Origin: Hyphomicrobiales bacterium
GTDB lineage: Bacteria > Pseudomonadota > Alphaproteobacteria > Rhizobiales > Rhizobiaceae
Length of the DNA stretch: 64,000 nucleotides
Direction of reading: 5' to 3'
NCBI GenBank assembly: GCA_900473805.1
Contig: UCMS01000027.1
Span: 211,357 to 275,356, forward strand
Shown: positions 1 through 9,962 of the stretch, piece by piece
Position numbering within the stretch: the stretch's first letter is position 1
How the letters are laid out: each line of letters opens with the position of its first letter
Made by a program: the position numbers and the translations under genes
The notes under the pieces: model-generated
What the model was told of the DNA's origin: nothing
Seen by the model: the letters and a program-made list of their open reading frames with translations, nothing else
Databases searched by the model: none

Positions 1-76
1 AGCCTTGCCGGAAGACATGTGCGCCTCGGGTGCGCTGAAACGGCCATCGCTGGAAGTCGTCTACGACAACGTGTGA
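1..76 (+). CDS. bchX: BchX C-terminus (chlorophyllide a reductase iron protein), partial
   Basis: Frame 2 is open from the window edge to a TGA at 74-76 and encodes 24 residues ending LEVVYDNV. This tail, directly upstream of bchY and bchZ, fits the end of BchX, the nitrogenase-NifH-like ATPase subunit of chlorophyllide a reductase. The catalytic part lies outside the window, so the call rests on the C-terminal motif and on the conserved bchX-bchY-bchZ order. Confidence 0.8.
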   Translation, partial: ALPEDMCASGALKRPSLEVVYDNV

Positions 77-82
77 GATCGG

Positions 83-1675
83 GTGAAGACAATGGATGAC
101 CTGCGCAAGGAATTCGAGCCGGACGACGCCAGCGGGACCTCTCCCCTTGGCAGCGACACCGCCGTCCTTGCAGACGGCGTGGCCGCAGATCCGTCCGGCA
201 TCGGCTGCCATGGCGGCGTCGAGCTTTCCAAGGCTGCGGCTCGCGCCGCCGGCCAGGGCGAACTGATGGATCGCTTCGAGGCGGACTATCCCAAGGGTCC
301 GCACGACCAGCCGCAATCCATGTGCCCGGCCTTCGGCTCGCTCCGCGTCGGCCTGCGTATGCGCCGTGTCGGCACGATCCTCTCGGGTTCGGCCTGCTGC
401 GTTTACGGCCTCACCTTCACCTCGCATTTCTACGGCGCCAAGCGCTCGGTCGGTTATGTGCCCTTCAGTTCGGAGACTTTGGTCACCGGCAAGCTCTACG
501 AGGACATCGTCGAGGCCGTGCATCAGATGGCGGATCCGGAGAAATTCGATGCCGTCGTGGTCACCAACCTCTGTGTCCCCACCGCCTCGGGCGTGCCGCT
601 CAAAATGTTGCCGCGCGAGATCGACGGCGTGCGTATTGTTGGCATCGATGTTCCAGGCTTCGGGGTCCCGACTCACGCGGAAGCCAAGGATGTGCTGTCG
701 GGCGCCATGCTCGCCTATGCCCGCCAGGAAATCGGTGAAGGACCGGTCCAGCGCCCGCGTGGCGGGTTGAAGGACAGGCCGACGGTCACGCTGCTCGGCG
801 AAATGTTCCCCGTCGATCCGGTCGTCATCGGCGGCATGCTGGAGCCCATGGGCCTGGCGGCTGGCCCGACCGTTCCCGTCCGAGAATGGCGCGAGCTCTA
901 TTCCGCTCTCGACTGCGCCGCTGTGGCCGCGATCCATCCCTTCTACACGGCGAGCATCCGCGAATTCCAGGCTGCCGGCCGCCCGGTCGTCGGCTCGGCA
1001 CCCGTCGGTGTCGACGGAACGGATGCCTGGTTGAAGGCGATCGGCGACAACTGCAACGTTCCAGAGGCGAAGACCAATATCAGCCGCAATGCCATGCGCG
1101 GCGCGATAAAGGCGGCCCTCGCCGATCACAAGATCAAGGGTCGCATCACGCTGTCGGGCTATGAGGGTTCCGAACTTCTGGTCGCCCGCCTTCTGGTCGA
1201 ACTCGGCGCAGATTTGCGTTACGTCGGCACGGCCTGTCCGAAAACGCCTTACAACAGCGAGGATGCCGACTGGCTGGCGGCCCATGGCGTGGAACTGCGT
1301 TTCCGCGCCTCGCTGGAGCAGGACCTCGCGGCCTTCCAGGAATTCAAGCCGGATCTCGCCATTGGGACGACCCCTGTCGTGCAGAAGGCGAAGGAGAGCG
1401 CCACCCCCGCCCTCTATTTCACCAATCTGATCTCCGCCCGTCCCCTGATGGGTCCGGCAGGTGTGGCTTCGCTGCCCGCCGTCATCAACGCCGCCATCGG
1501 CAACAAGGACCGCTTCCTCGCCATGAACGCCTTCTTCGAAGGTGTCGGCTCCGGCGATGGTGCCGGCATCTGGGAAACCGTGCCGGAAGACCGCAGCGCC
1601 TATCGCAAGAAGTTCGCGGCCAAGGTCAAGCAGTCCCGCAACGCTGTCGACAATGGGGAGAGCGTCGGATGCTGA
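83..1675 (+). CDS. bchY: Chlorophyllide a reductase subunit Y
   Basis: BchY forms, with BchZ, the catalytic NifDK-like component that reduces ring B of chlorophyllide a, with electrons from BchX. The protein has about 530 residues. Its N-terminal half has cysteines placed as expected for Fe-S ligands (CHGG near residue 42, [15 protein letters not shown]), followed by a nitrogenase-component-1-like Rossmann region. A GTG at 83 and an ATG at 92 are both possible starts; neither has a strong ribosome site, and the ATG gives a more usual N-terminus (MDDLRK). The stop codon overlaps the bchZ start by 7 bases, so translation is probably coupled. Confidence 0.95.
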   Translation: MKTMDDLRKEFEPDDASGTSPLGSDTAVLADGVAADPSGIGCHGGVELSKAAARAAGQGELMDRFEADYPKGPHDQPQSMCPAFGSLRVGLRMRRVGTILSGSACCVYGLTFTSHFYGAKRSVGYVPFSSETLVTGKLYEDIVEAVHQMADPEKFDAVVVTNLCVPTASGVPLKMLPREIDGVRIVGIDVPGFGVPTHAEAKDVLSGAMLAYARQEIGEGPVQRPRGGLKDRPTVTLLGEMFPVDPVVIGGMLEPMGLAAGPTVPVREWRELYSALDCAAVAAIHPFYTASIREFQAAGRPVVGSAPVGVDGTDAWLKAIGDNCNVPEAKTNISRNAMRGAIKAALADHKIKGRITLSGYEGSELLVARLLVELGADLRYVGTACPKTPYNSEDADWLAAHGVELRFRASLEQDLAAFQEFKPDLAIGTTPVVQKAKESATPALYFTNLISARPLMGPAGVASLPAVINAAIGNKDRFLAMNAFFEGVGSGDGAGIWETVPEDRSAYRKKFAAKVKQSRNAVDNGESVGC

Positions 1676-3120
1676 TCCTCGACCACGACAGAGCCGGCGG
1701 TTACTGGGGCAGCGTCTATGCCTTCACCGCGATCAAGGGCCTCCAGGTAATCATCGACGGCCCGGTGGGCTGCGAGAACCTGCCCGTCACCTCGGTCCTC
1801 CACTATACCGACGCCCTGCCCCCGCACGAGCTGCCGATCGTCGTCTCCGGCCTGTCGGAAGACGAACTGGGCCAGCACGGCACCGAAGGCGCCATGAAGC
1901 GGGCGCGCCTGGCGCTCGATCCCGACCTGCCGGCCGTTGTCGTCACCGGCTCGATCGCGGAAATGATCGGCGGTGGCGTGACGCCTGAAGGCTCCAACAT
2001 CGTCCGCTTCCTGCCGCGCACGATCGATGAAGACCAGTGGCAGAGCGCCGATCGGGCGCTGAAATGGCTCTGGACGGAATTCGGTCCGAAGGGCGGCAAG
2101 GTGCCGGCACCGCGCCGCCGACCGGAAGGCGCGAAGCCCCGTGTCAACATCATCGGCCCAATCTACGGCACCTACAACATGCCTTCGGATCTCGCCGAAA
2201 TCCGCCGTCTGGTCGAAGGACTGGGCGCCGAGATCAACATGGTCTTCCCCTTGGGCAGCCATCTCGAAGATGTGCGCAAGCTTGCCGACGCCGATGCCAA
2301 TATCTGCCTGTACCGCGAATTCGGCCGCCTGCTCTGCGAGGCGCTCGACCGCCCCTATCTGCAGGCCCCGATCGGCATTCATTCGACGACCGCCTTCCTG
2401 CGTGAACTGGGCGGCATGCTGGGTCTCGATCCGGAACCCTTCATCCTGAAGGAAAAGCACACGACGCTGAAGCCGCTCTGGGATCTCTGGCGCTCGGTCA
2501 CCCAGGACTTCTTCGCCACCGCAAGCTTCGCGATCGTCGCCAACGAGACCTATGTGCGCGGCATTCGAAACTTCCTTGAGGAAGAAATGGGACTGCCCTG
2601 CAACTTCGCGATCCCGCGCAAGGCTGGCTCGAAGACGGACAATATCGAGGTCGCGGAACTTACCGCCAAGAAGCCGCCGATGATCATGTTCGGCTCGTTC
2701 AACGAGCGCATGTACATGGCTGAACGCGGGGCCCGCGGCAAGTTCGTGCAGCTGTCCTATCCAGGCGCCATCGTCCGCCGCCATCCCGGCACGCCGGTCA
2801 TGGGCTATTCCGGTGCTGCCTGGCTGATCCAGGAAGTCTGCAACGCGCTTTTCGATATGCTGTTCGACATCCTGCCCCGCGCCGGCGAGCTCGACGCGAT
2901 CGAGGCGACGACCGCCCGTCCACGCAGCGAAATGGCCTGGCAGTCCGATGCCCAGGCCTCGCTTGAAACATTCATCGGCAACGAGCCCGTGCTCGTCCGC
3001 ATCTCCGCCGCCAAGCGGCTCAGGGAAGCGGCGGAACGCGAAGCGCGTCGGGATGATGAGCACGAAGTCACCCGTCAGCATGTGGAGAAGGCCGCCCGTC
3101 TCGAGGGAGCCTTCGCATGA
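1669..3120 (+). CDS. bchZ: Chlorophyllide a reductase subunit Z
   Basis: BchZ is the second NifDK-like subunit of chlorophyllide a reductase on the route to bacteriochlorophyll a. The 483-residue protein begins [15 protein letters not shown] and has the conserved [10 protein letters not shown] cysteine segment near residue 35, then [11 protein letters not shown]. The C-terminus (from about residue 395) carries [12 protein letters not shown] and a charged tail usual for BchZ. It overlaps bchY at its start and ends 44 bases before pufQ. As in other purple bacteria, puf transcription probably also receives read-through from bchXYZ. Confidence 0.96.
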   Translation: MLILDHDRAGGYWGSVYAFTAIKGLQVIIDGPVGCENLPVTSVLHYTDALPPHELPIVVSGLSEDELGQHGTEGAMKRARLALDPDLPAVVVTGSIAEMIGGGVTPEGSNIVRFLPRTIDEDQWQSADRALKWLWTEFGPKGGKVPAPRRRPEGAKPRVNIIGPIYGTYNMPSDLAEIRRLVEGLGAEINMVFPLGSHLEDVRKLADADANICLYREFGRLLCEALDRPYLQAPIGIHSTTAFLRELGGMLGLDPEPFILKEKHTTLKPLWDLWRSVTQDFFATASFAIVANETYVRGIRNFLEEEMGLPCNFAIPRKAGSKTDNIEVAELTAKKPPMIMFGSFNERMYMAERGARGKFVQLSYPGAIVRRHPGTPVMGYSGAAWLIQEVCNALFDMLFDILPRAGELDAIEATTARPRSEMAWQSDAQASLETFIGNEPVLVRISAAKRLREAAEREARRDDEHEVTRQHVEKAARLEGAFA

Positions 3121-3164
3121 GTGCCGGAACGAGACCCTTTCGAGGGACCATTGGAGGTGAAGCC

Positions 3165-3398
3165 ATGATCACTGCAACCCGATCCGATCAGGACATGCGT
3201 CGAACCCGCGACCGCCAGTCCGAGCGCCAGAACATGCGGCGTCTCTACCTGCTCCTTTATCCGCTGTGCCTGTTCGCCGCGGTCACGTCCCGGCTTGCAG
3301 GCCATGCCGAGGATACCGGCGAGCGACCGGCACAATCCGTTTTCGCCGAGGCCCGCTCTGCGGCCTATGCAGCTGCCGGCTACGCCTTCCACGCGTAG
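3165..3398 (+). CDS. pufQ: PufQ, bacteriochlorophyll-synthesis-associated small membrane protein
   Basis: This is a 77-residue protein with a basic N-terminus rich in Arg and one hydrophobic segment (LYLLLYPLCLFAAVTS, about residues 26-41). It ends SVFAEARSAAYAAAGYAFHA. Its place between bchZ and pufB is that of pufQ, a small protein linked to bacteriochlorophyll synthesis and delivery. The start at 3165 is chosen because GGAGGTGA stands at 3153-3160; the upstream in-frame ATG at 3117 overlaps the bchZ stop and has no such site. The sequence is divergent, so synteny carries much of the call. Confidence 0.8.
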   Translation: MITATRSDQDMRRTRDRQSERQNMRRLYLLLYPLCLFAAVTSRLAGHAEDTGERPAQSVFAEARSAAYAAAGYAFHA

Positions 3399-3409
3399 CC
3401 CGATTCCTT

Positions 3410-3432
3410 TGCCGGTGTTCTCGACACCGGCA
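3410..3432 (+). other. pufQ-pufB intercistronic hairpin
   Basis: A perfect 9-bp stem, TGCCGGTGT (3410-3418) with ACACCGGCA (3424-3432), has a 5-base loop. No T-run follows, so it is more likely an RNA-processing or stability element than a terminator. A second GC-rich fold (CCCCG/CGGGG) lies at about 3470-3480, just before the pufB ribosome site. Confidence 0.6.
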
Positions 3433-3513
3433 GAACCCGGCAGGTCCGTCAAACGGCCTTCCGAAACCCCGCCGCGGGGGCGCCGCGGTGTTCGAGACTA
3501 GGAGGTGAATTTG

Positions 3514-3735
3514 ATGGCTGAGACATCAAATGTTTCACTTTCGGGTCTGACCGAAAGCGAAGCGCGCGAGGTCCATGGATTCTTCATCCAAGGCTTCATG
3601 ATATTCACGGCGATTGCCATCGTCGCGCATATCTTGGTCTGGATGTGGCGTCCCTGGATCCCGGGGCCGGAAGGTTATAGCTCTCTCGAGAGCATTCACC
3701 AGACGGCTCTCACGCTTCTGCCGATGTTGGCCTGA
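3514..3735 (+). CDS. pufB: Light-harvesting 1 (B870) beta subunit
   Basis: This is the beta polypeptide of the core antenna around the reaction centre. The 73-residue protein has a polar N-terminus ([16 protein letters not shown]), one membrane helix, the bacteriochlorophyll-binding histidine at position 39 (IVAHIL) and the conserved WRPW at 45-48. ATG 3514 is chosen because AGGAGGTGA ends 5 bases upstream; the GTG at 3505 lies inside that ribosome site. Residues 51-73, after the point where many LH1 beta chains end, form an extra tail ([10 protein letters not shown]...LLPMLA). Confidence 0.96.
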   Translation: MAETSNVSLSGLTESEAREVHGFFIQGFMIFTAIAIVAHILVWMWRPWIPGPEGYSSLESIHQTALTLLPMLA

Positions 3736-3746
3736 GGAGGCGTGAT

Positions 3747-3944
3747 ATGTGGAGAATCTGGCTTATGTTCGATCCGCGCAAGGCGCTGGTCGCACTGTCT
3801 GTGTTCCTTTTCACCCTCGCCATCCTGATCCACTTCATCCTGCTGAGCACGGAACGCTTCAACTGGCTGGAGGGCAAGCCCCTCACGACCAGTTCCATCG
3901 AGCATTCCCTCACTGAAGGTGTGGATCTCAGGCTGATCGGCTGA
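3747..3944 (+). CDS. pufA: Light-harvesting 1 (B870) alpha subunit
   Basis: This is the alpha polypeptide of the core antenna and pairs with PufB. The 65-residue protein has the classic [14 protein letters not shown] start, one membrane helix and the bacteriochlorophyll-binding His29 (LIHFIL), followed by a C-terminal tail on the other side of the membrane. It starts 11 bases after the pufB stop with GAGGAGG upstream, so the two subunits should be made in equal amounts. Confidence 0.97.
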   Translation: MWRIWLMFDPRKALVALSVFLFTLAILIHFILLSTERFNWLEGKPLTTSSIEHSLTEGVDLRLIG

Positions 3945-3954
3945 ACCCAGAACC

Positions 3955-3991
3955 GGCAGCGGGCGCAGCCCACAAGGTTTCGCCCGCCGCC
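3955..3991 (+). other. pufA-pufL intercistronic stabilising hairpin
   Basis: GGCAGCGGGCG (3955-3965) pairs with CGCCCGCCGCC (3981-3991): 10 of 11 pairs, one A-C mismatch, 15-base loop. In Rhodobacter, hairpins at this position block 3' exonucleases and keep the pufBA message more abundant than pufLM. The position and shape fit that role here. No T-run follows. Confidence 0.75.
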
Positions 3992-4046
3992 AATCCTGCA
4001 CGACCCGACATCGCCGCCTGGCTGATTACCTCTGGAGGAAACGAAC

Positions 4047-4892
4047 ATGGCGCTGCTGAGTTTTGAACGCAAATATCGCGTACGAGGCGGGACGCTGCTC
4101 GGAGGCGATCTCTTCGATTTCTGGGTAGGCCCCTTCTATGTGGGCTTCTTCGGCGTCACCACGGCCTTCTTCGCGATCCTCGGAACGGCCCTGCTGATCT
4201 ACGGCGCGGCCATTGGTCCGACCTGGAACATCTGGCGCATTTCGATTGCTCCACCCGATCTTTCCTACGGCCTGGCACTCGCACCGCTGAAGGAAGGCGG
4301 GCTTTGGCAGATCGTGACCGTCTGCGCGCTCGGCGCCTTCATTTCCTGGGCCCTGCGCGAAGTGGAAATCTGCCGCAAGCTCGGCATGGGCTACCACGTG
4401 CCCTTCGCCTTTTCCTTCGCGATTTTTGCCTATACGACGCTCGTCGTTTTCCGTCCGTTGCTGCTGGGCGCCTGGGGCCATGGCTTTCCCTACGGCATCT
4501 TCAGCCACCTCGATTGGGTGTCGAACGTCGGCTACCAATACCTGCACTTCCACTACAATCCCGCGCACATGATCGCGGTGACCTTCTTCTTCACCACGAC
4601 CCTTGCGCTGTCCATGCATGGTGGCCTCATCCTTTCGGCCGCCAATCCGGGCCCGTCGATCACCGAAGCCGGCAAACAGGCCGAGGTGAAGACACCGGAA
4701 TATGAAGACACCTTCTTCCGCGACATCATCGGTTACTCGATCGGCACGCTGGGCATCCACCGCCTCGGCCTGATCCTGGCGCTGAACGCGGGCTTCTGGA
4801 GCGCCGTCTGCATCGTCATCAGCGGGCCGTTCTGGAATCAGGGCTGGCCGCAATGGTGGAACTGGTGGCTTCAGCTGCCGATCTGGAACTGA
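4047..4892 (+). CDS. pufL: Photosynthetic reaction centre L subunit
   Basis: This is one half of the reaction-centre core in the cytoplasmic membrane. The 281-residue protein begins [28 protein letters not shown] and has five membrane helices. The stretch [22 protein letters not shown] carries histidines for accessory and special-pair bacteriochlorophylls, and later histidines bind the non-haem iron and support quinone binding. The ribosome site GGAGGAA at 4034-4040 supports the start. It lies 13 bases before pufM. Confidence 0.99.
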   Translation: MALLSFERKYRVRGGTLLGGDLFDFWVGPFYVGFFGVTTAFFAILGTALLIYGAAIGPTWNIWRISIAPPDLSYGLALAPLKEGGLWQIVTVCALGAFISWALREVEICRKLGMGYHVPFAFSFAIFAYTTLVVFRPLLLGAWGHGFPYGIFSHLDWVSNVGYQYLHFHYNPAHMIAVTFFFTTTLALSMHGGLILSAANPGPSITEAGKQAEVKTPEYEDTFFRDIIGYSIGTLGIHRLGLILALNAGFWSAVCIVISGPFWNQGWPQWWNWWLQLPIWN

Positions 4893-4905
4893 GGGGGACC
4901 GGACC

Positions 4906-5871
4906 ATGTTCTTAGCGCAGTATCAAAACATCATCACGCCCATACAGGTCAGCGGTCCGCTGGAAGAAGGCATGCCGCTACCCGCAGGCGACAGCCCGCG
5001 CGCCGGGAAGCCGTTTCTCGTCCGCCTGTTTGGGATGATCGGCAACGCCCAGATCGGCCCGATCTACCTCGGCTATCTCGGCACATTGTCGCTGGTCTTT
5101 GGCTTCATTGCCTTCGAGATCATCGGCCTCAACATGCTGGCCTCCGTGGGCTGGGATCCGATCCAGTTCGTCCGGCAGCTCTTCTGGCTGGGGCTTGAGC
5201 CGCCACCGGCGAAATATGGCCTGAAAGTCCTGCCGCCCCTGGCGGAAGGCGGCTGGTGGCTGATCGCCGGCTTCTTCCTGACAACGTCGATCCTTCTGTG
5301 GTGGGCGCGCGTCTATCGCCGGGCCCGCCAGCTCGAAATGGGCACCCATGTCGCCTGGGCCTTCGCCGCTGCGATCTGGCTCTTCCTGGTGCTGGGCTTC
5401 ATCCGCCCACTGCTGATGGGGAACTTCTCGGAAGCCGTTCCCTTCGGCATCTTCCCGCATCTCGACTGGACGGCCGCCTTCTCGATCCGCTACGGCAATC
5501 TCTACTACAATCCCTTCCACTGCCTCTCGATCGTCTTCCTCTATGGCTCGGTCCTGCTTTTTGCGATGCACGGCGCGACGATCCTGGCCGTCGGCAAATA
5601 TGGCGGCGAGCGCGAGCTGGAACAGATCACCGATCGCGGCACAGCCTCTGAACGCGCGGCCCTCTTTTGGCGCTGGACCATGGGCTTCAACGCCACCATG
5701 GAATCCGTCCACCGCTGGGCCTGGTGGTTTGCGATCCTCACGCCCATCACCGGTGGTATCGGCATCCTGCTCACAGGCACCGTCGTCGACAACTGGTACC
5801 TCTGGGGCATCAATCACGGGATCGTCTCCCCGCTGCCGGGCTATCCCGGTGTCGTCGACCCGGCGCTTTAA
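4906..5871 (+). CDS. pufM: Photosynthetic reaction centre M subunit
   Basis: This is the second half of the reaction-centre core. The 321-residue protein has five membrane helices. The region [22 protein letters not shown] holds the special-pair histidine, and MHGATILAV and [11 protein letters not shown] hold iron- and quinone-site residues. The tail ([16 protein letters not shown]) is of the kind seen where a tetrahaem cytochrome subunit is bound rather than PufX. GAGGGGGA precedes the start. Confidence 0.99.
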   Translation: MFLAQYQNIITPIQVSGPLEEGMPLPAGDSPRAGKPFLVRLFGMIGNAQIGPIYLGYLGTLSLVFGFIAFEIIGLNMLASVGWDPIQFVRQLFWLGLEPPPAKYGLKVLPPLAEGGWWLIAGFFLTTSILLWWARVYRRARQLEMGTHVAWAFAAAIWLFLVLGFIRPLLMGNFSEAVPFGIFPHLDWTAAFSIRYGNLYYNPFHCLSIVFLYGSVLLFAMHGATILAVGKYGGERELEQITDRGTASERAALFWRWTMGFNATMESVHRWAWWFAILTPITGGIGILLTGTVVDNWYLWGINHGIVSPLPGYPGVVDPAL

Positions 5872-5882
5872 GGAGAAGGACG

Positions 5883-7052
5883 ATGAAACTCTGGATTCCC
5901 TTCGCCGTATCCGCCGGCTCCCTGCTGACGATCGCAAGCTTCGTCGGCGCCGGCTGGGACGCGCCGCCGGTCGAGACCACGCAGATCGGCTATCGCGGCA
6001 CGGGCATGTACATCCACCGCGATGTCGAAAAGCAGGAAGTGCTGAAGGCGGCGAACGTCGTGCCGCCAGCGCCTTGGCAGGCCGACCCGGCCGGTGACAA
6101 GGCCAAGGATCTCTACGAGAACGTTCAGGTTCTCGGCGATCTCTCGGACGATCAGTTCAACCAGTTCATGGCCTCGATCACCGAGTGGATCGCGCCGGAG
6201 GCCGGGTGCAACTACTGCCACAACCCGGAAAATCTCGCATCGGACGAGATCTATCAGAAGGTCGTTGCCCGCCGCATGATCCAGATGACGCAGGCGATCA
6301 ACGTCGATTGGAGCGCCCATGTGGGCCAGGTCGGCGCTACCTGCTACACCTGTCACCGCGGCCAGGCGATCCCCGCCAACTACTGGTACGAGGATCTCGA
6401 GCCGAAGCCGGCCGGTGGCATGACACAGAACCGTCAGGGACAGAACGTCGTCGCCAAGTTTGGCGGCAATTCCTCGCTGCCGCAGAATGTGTTGAAGGAC
6501 TACCTGCTCGACGCCAAGCAGATCCGCGTCCACTCAACGACCGCCCTGCCGACCGGCACAAACCTTGCCGGCACCAAGGAAACCGAGGCGACCTGGTCCC
6601 TGATGATGCATATGTCCGAGTCGCTCGGCGTGAACTGCACCACCTGCCACAACTCCAGAGCCTTCAACGCCTGGGATGAAAGCCCGCCGCAGCGCGTGAC
6701 CGCCTGGCACGGCATCCGCATGGTGCGTGATATCAACGCCAACTATATGGTTGGCCTCACACCGGTCTTCCCGGACACCCGCAAGGGACCGGAAGGCGAT
6801 GTCTTCAAGGTCGGCTGCGCAACCTGCCATGCCGGCGTACAGAAGCCGCTCTACGGCGTCTCGATGCTGCAGGATTACGTCGACTCCCTGGCGAAGAAGG
6901 GGCCGACCGACGTCCCGGACTTCACGACCTACCAGCCCGGCACGACGCAGCGCATGGCCCCGGCCGGCCAGAGCAGTGCACTGCAGACCAAGCCAACCTC
7001 CGAGACGGCAGCCGTCGTCCTGCCGGAGGCGAGCCAGACCGCCAACGACTGA
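5883..7052 (+). CDS. pufC: Reaction-centre tetrahaem cytochrome subunit
   Basis: PufC docks on the periplasmic face of the reaction centre and re-reduces the oxidised special pair. The 389-residue protein has four CxxCH haem sites: CNYCH at 109, CYTCH at 154, CTTCH at 252 and CATCH at 312. Residues 5-22 are hydrophobic, but there is no cysteine at a lipoprotein cleavage point, so the anchor is probably an uncleaved N-terminal helix. The last 50 residues are Pro/Thr/Ala-rich and probably disordered. AAGGAGAAGG precedes the ATG. It is the last gene of the puf transcript. Confidence 0.98.
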   Translation: MKLWIPFAVSAGSLLTIASFVGAGWDAPPVETTQIGYRGTGMYIHRDVEKQEVLKAANVVPPAPWQADPAGDKAKDLYENVQVLGDLSDDQFNQFMASITEWIAPEAGCNYCHNPENLASDEIYQKVVARRMIQMTQAINVDWSAHVGQVGATCYTCHRGQAIPANYWYEDLEPKPAGGMTQNRQGQNVVAKFGGNSSLPQNVLKDYLLDAKQIRVHSTTALPTGTNLAGTKETEATWSLMMHMSESLGVNCTTCHNSRAFNAWDESPPQRVTAWHGIRMVRDINANYMVGLTPVFPDTRKGPEGDVFKVGCATCHAGVQKPLYGVSMLQDYVDSLAKKGPTDVPDFTTYQPGTTQRMAPAGQSSALQTKPTSETAAVVLPEASQTAND

Positions 7053-7078
7053 CGGCCTCCCAAGGCAGGCCGCAATGG

Positions 7079-7110
7079 GAAGGGGAGCTCACGGGCTCCC
7101 CTTCTTTTTT
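7079..7110 (+). terminator. Rho-independent terminator after pufC
   Basis: GAAGGGGAGC (7079-7088) pairs perfectly with GCTCCCCTTC (7095-7104) across a 6-base loop and is followed by TTTTTT (7105-7110). It closes the bchXYZ-puf transcript. From 7111 to the idi stop at 7247 nothing else is recognised. Confidence 0.95.
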
Positions 7111-7246
7111 GCCGTGGCCGACTGGTTCAAGCGAAAGCATACCTGCCGGTTGCCGGTCGTCCGAGACCCCTTCCTCACAGGCCAAGCCCGACGGCTGCGA
7201 CACAGCCACCGGTCATGTTCGAAAAAAGGCGGAAAGTAAGGGAAAA

Positions 7247-7780
7247 TCAGGCCGCTTCGGCGAAGCTCAGGCCCGGGAAGCGCTGCAGATAGATGCGGAA
7301 CCACGGCGTGAAGTCCTGCGGGCGCTCGCGCACCTCCCGCATCAGATCTCGAGGGGAAATCCAGCGAACGGCCTCGACCTCGCCCTCGACGGGCGCAACC
7401 TTGAGCGTCCGGCTGTCAGCCTGGGCGCTGAAAAGCGTCACGCGCTCGTGCTCCTTGAGACCTTCGCCGACATCGGCCGCGTATTCGACGGTCTGATGGC
7501 GGGTGAGCGGCATGGTGAAGCCGAGCTCCTCGGTGAGGCGACGCTCAGCGCAATCCTCGACCGTTTCGTCCCAATGCGGATGCGTACAGCAGGTATTGGC
7601 CCAGAGACCGGCGCAATGATACTTGCTCGATGCGCGCTTCTGGATCAGCAGCAGGTCACCGTCAAAGATGAAGACCGAGACGGCAAGATGCAGTTGTCCG
7701 TCGAGATGCGCCTGCATCTTTTCGATCGGATAAAGCGATCCGTCACCGGCAACCGCCGGAATGTAAATGCTGTCCGTCAT
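7247..7780 (-). CDS. idi: Isopentenyl-diphosphate delta-isomerase, type I
   Basis: Idi interconverts isopentenyl and dimethylallyl diphosphate, which feed carotenoid and phytyl/geranylgeranyl side-chain synthesis. The 177-residue Nudix-fold protein has the catalytic cysteine segment ANTCCTHPHWDET and the Nudix glutamates in CAERRLTEELGF, with LTRHQTVEYAADVGEGLKEHE downstream. The start at 7780 gives MTDSIYIPAV; longer in-frame extension would run into hemA. It is 55 bases after hemA and is the last gene of the minus-strand PGC run, so the same transcript may carry both tetrapyrrole and isoprenoid steps. Confidence 0.95.
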   Translation of the reverse strand: MTDSIYIPAVAGDGSLYPIEKMQAHLDGQLHLAVSVFIFDGDLLLIQKRASSKYHCAGLWANTCCTHPHWDETVEDCAERRLTEELGFTMPLTRHQTVEYAADVGEGLKEHERVTLFSAQADSRTLKVAPVEGEVEAVRWISPRDLMREVRERPQDFTPWFRIYLQRFPGLSFAEAA

Positions 7781-7835
7781 CCTGTCAGCGTCCAAACGAG
7801 TTCCTTGCGGCCTGCCGATACGGTCTTTGCTCGGC

Positions 7836-9053
7836 TTAGGCAACCGCCCTGGCCAGCGCACACTTCGACCAGAGCGAACAGAGCGCCTCTGCGAGATGCT
7901 CGATATCCGCGTCCGTGTGCAGCGGCGTCGGCGTGATCCTGAGCCTTTCCTTGCCGACGGCAACCGTCGGATAGTTGATCGGCTGCACATAGATGCCGAA
8001 ATCGTCGAGCAGCACGTCCGAGATCCATTTGCACTTCGCCGCATTGCCAACCATGACCGGCACGATATGGCTCGGGTTCTGCATATGCGGAATCCCTCGC
8101 ACGTCGAGCGCACGCCTCACCTTGGCGACCGTCGCCTGATGCATATGGCGCTCGAAGGGGCTTTCCTTGAGATGGCGGATCGACGCAGTGGCGCCTGCCG
8201 CCAGCGCCGGCGGGATTGCTGTCGTGAAGATGAAGCCGGAGGCGAAGGAGCGGACAAAATCGACCAGAACGGCCGGGCCGGTGATGTAGCCACCCATGAC
8301 GCCGAAGGCCTTGCCGAGCGTACCCTCGATGACGGTCAGCCGATCCATCAGGCCTTCGCGTTCGGCAACCCCACCACCGCGCGGACCGTACATGCCCACG
8401 GCATGAACCTCGTCGAGATAGGTCATTGCGCCAAACTGGTCGGCAACATCGCAGATCTCCTTGATCGGCGAGATGTCACCATCCATCGAATAGACGCTCT
8501 CGAAGGCAATGAGCTTCGGCGCTGCCGGATCGTCCGCCGCCATCAGCTCGCGCAGATGCTTGTAGTCGTTGTGGCGGAACTGGCGCTTGATGCAGCGCGA
8601 ATGCCGGATGCCTTCGATCATCGACGCATGATTGAGCGAGTCCGAATAGCAAATGATGCCCGGGATCTTGGCAAGCAGCGTCCCGAGGGCCGCCCAGTTC
8701 GACACATAGCCGGAGGTGAAGATCAGCGCGCCTTCCTTGCCATGCAGATCGGCGAGTTCGCGCTCGAGCAGGACGTGATAGTGGTTCGTGCCGGAAATGT
8801 TGCGCGTACCGCCGGCACCGGCGCCGCACTTGCGCACGACCTCGATCATCCGGTCGGTGACGAGTGGGTTCTGCCCCATGCCGAGATAGTCGTTCGAGCA
8901 CCAGACGGTGACGTCCCGCACTGATCCATCGGCATTGTGGAATGCGGCTTTCGGAAAGGCCGAGCAGTGACGCTCGAGGTCCGCGAAAACGCGGTAATTG
9001 CCGGCGGTGTGGAGGCCGGCGAGCGCCTCTTCCATGTGCTGGAAAACATCCAT
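7836..9053 (-). CDS. hemA: 5-aminolevulinate synthase
   Basis: This PLP enzyme condenses glycine and succinyl-CoA to 5-aminolevulinate, the first step of alphaproteobacterial haem and bacteriochlorophyll synthesis. The 405-residue protein has [10 protein letters not shown] near residue 52, [17 protein letters not shown], the aspartate motif [12 protein letters not shown] and the PLP lysine in [17 protein letters not shown] at 9053 overlaps the puhE stop by one base (TGATG). Its place inside the pigment operon suggests a photosynthesis-dedicated copy; whether another exists elsewhere cannot be seen. Confidence 0.98.
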   Translation of the reverse strand: MDVFQHMEEALAGLHTAGNYRVFADLERHCSAFPKAAFHNADGSVRDVTVWCSNDYLGMGQNPLVTDRMIEVVRKCGAGAGGTRNISGTNHYHVLLERELADLHGKEGALIFTSGYVSNWAALGTLLAKIPGIICYSDSLNHASMIEGIRHSRCIKRQFRHNDYKHLRELMAADDPAAPKLIAFESVYSMDGDISPIKEICDVADQFGAMTYLDEVHAVGMYGPRGGGVAEREGLMDRLTVIEGTLGKAFGVMGGYITGPAVLVDFVRSFASGFIFTTAIPPALAAGATASIRHLKESPFERHMHQATVAKVRRALDVRGIPHMQNPSHIVPVMVGNAAKCKWISDVLLDDFGIYVQPINYPTVAVGKERLRITPTPLHTDADIEHLAEALCSLWSKCALARAVA

Positions 9054-9952
9054 CAGTCTTTCCTCTTCCCGATCGTGTCTTGTCCAAGTGTTGTCCAGGA
9101 AGAGTGCGGCCCGGACACCGGCCCACTTTCCTTGAGTGCGGAGACGCCATCCGCCGCAGGGCGAATGGCAAGATTGCCCCGGTCCTGCCGCGCCATGGCC
9201 CAGCGCCACAGCGCCGTGTCAGAAACGGGAAGAACGAGAACGAGATGTTCGACGATGGCAAGCGCCATGAAGGTGGCGAGCAGCGTGTGGCCGACAACCG
9301 AATGGGCCTGGGTCGCCCGGTTCGCCCCGACCACCAGGACGGCAAAAAGGCCGGCTGCAATAGCCAGGAAGATCGGAAACAGCGGCGTCATCCGATCGGT
9401 CTTGAAATAGCTTTTGAGGTGCCGGATGCCCTTCGGCATCAACTCACTGACGGCATGCGGGGCACCGAGAAAGATCACCAACTTGGCGGAAATCCGCATG
9501 CCCCAGAGCAGCCCAAAGGCGGCAAGCCCAAAGAGATTGGCGGAGCCATCGAGCGCAAGCCACAGCGCAATCGCCGTCACCAGAATGGCGATCTCGTGAT
9601 CGCTCACCGCCTCCCACGCGGCTCGGAAGCGGCGGAAGCCGGTCAGTCCGGGTGGGCATTCGCCGGTCCGACGCCCTGTCAGTATCCCTGTCAGGAAAGC
9701 GGCCTCATGCCAAGCCCAGACGAGCAGTGCACCGAAGAAGCCGACATAGGAACCGAGCACAGTCGGTTCCTGCGCGCCCCGAAGCATGAGGATGAAGCCG
9801 AAGGCGCCGACCAGCGTCATCAGCGCCATCAATATGAGCCCCCTGCCCCGCGGTCCGTCGGACCGGTTGACCATGGCCAGCACCAGCCCGGTCGAAAGCC
9901 ACCATACCGAGATGGCGACGAGTACGACGGCGAGCGGGTGGGTCAGGGTCAT
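9053..9952 (-). CDS. puhE: PuhE, photosynthetic complex assembly membrane protein
   Basis: This is a 299-residue polytopic membrane protein with about eight hydrophobic helices (for example [20 protein letters not shown] and [19 protein letters not shown]). PuhE supports reaction-centre assembly and modulates bacteriochlorophyll synthesis in Rhodobacter; the family is also called DUF3623. GAGGAGAT precedes the ATG at 9952. It lies between acsF and hemA, the usual position in aerobic phototrophs. Confidence 0.9.
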   Translation of the reverse strand: MTLTHPLAVVLVAISVWWLSTGLVLAMVNRSDGPRGRGLILMALMTLVGAFGFILMLRGAQEPTVLGSYVGFFGALLVWAWHEAAFLTGILTGRRTGECPPGLTGFRRFRAAWEAVSDHEIAILVTAIALWLALDGSANLFGLAAFGLLWGMRISAKLVIFLGAPHAVSELMPKGIRHLKSYFKTDRMTPLFPIFLAIAAGLFAVLVVGANRATQAHSVVGHTLLATFMALAIVEHLVLVLPVSDTALWRWAMARQDRGNLAIRPAADGVSALKESGPVSGPHSSWTTLGQDTIGKRKD

Positions 9953-9962
9953 GGCGATCTCC

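Noticed and set aside
1600..3081. A 493-codon minus-strand frame opposite bchZ
   Set aside because: It is antisense to a conserved gene, with low-complexity composition and no recognisable fold.
7767..8924. A 385-codon plus-strand frame opposite hemA
   Set aside because: hemA has all catalytic motifs on the minus strand, and this frame is its codon mirror.
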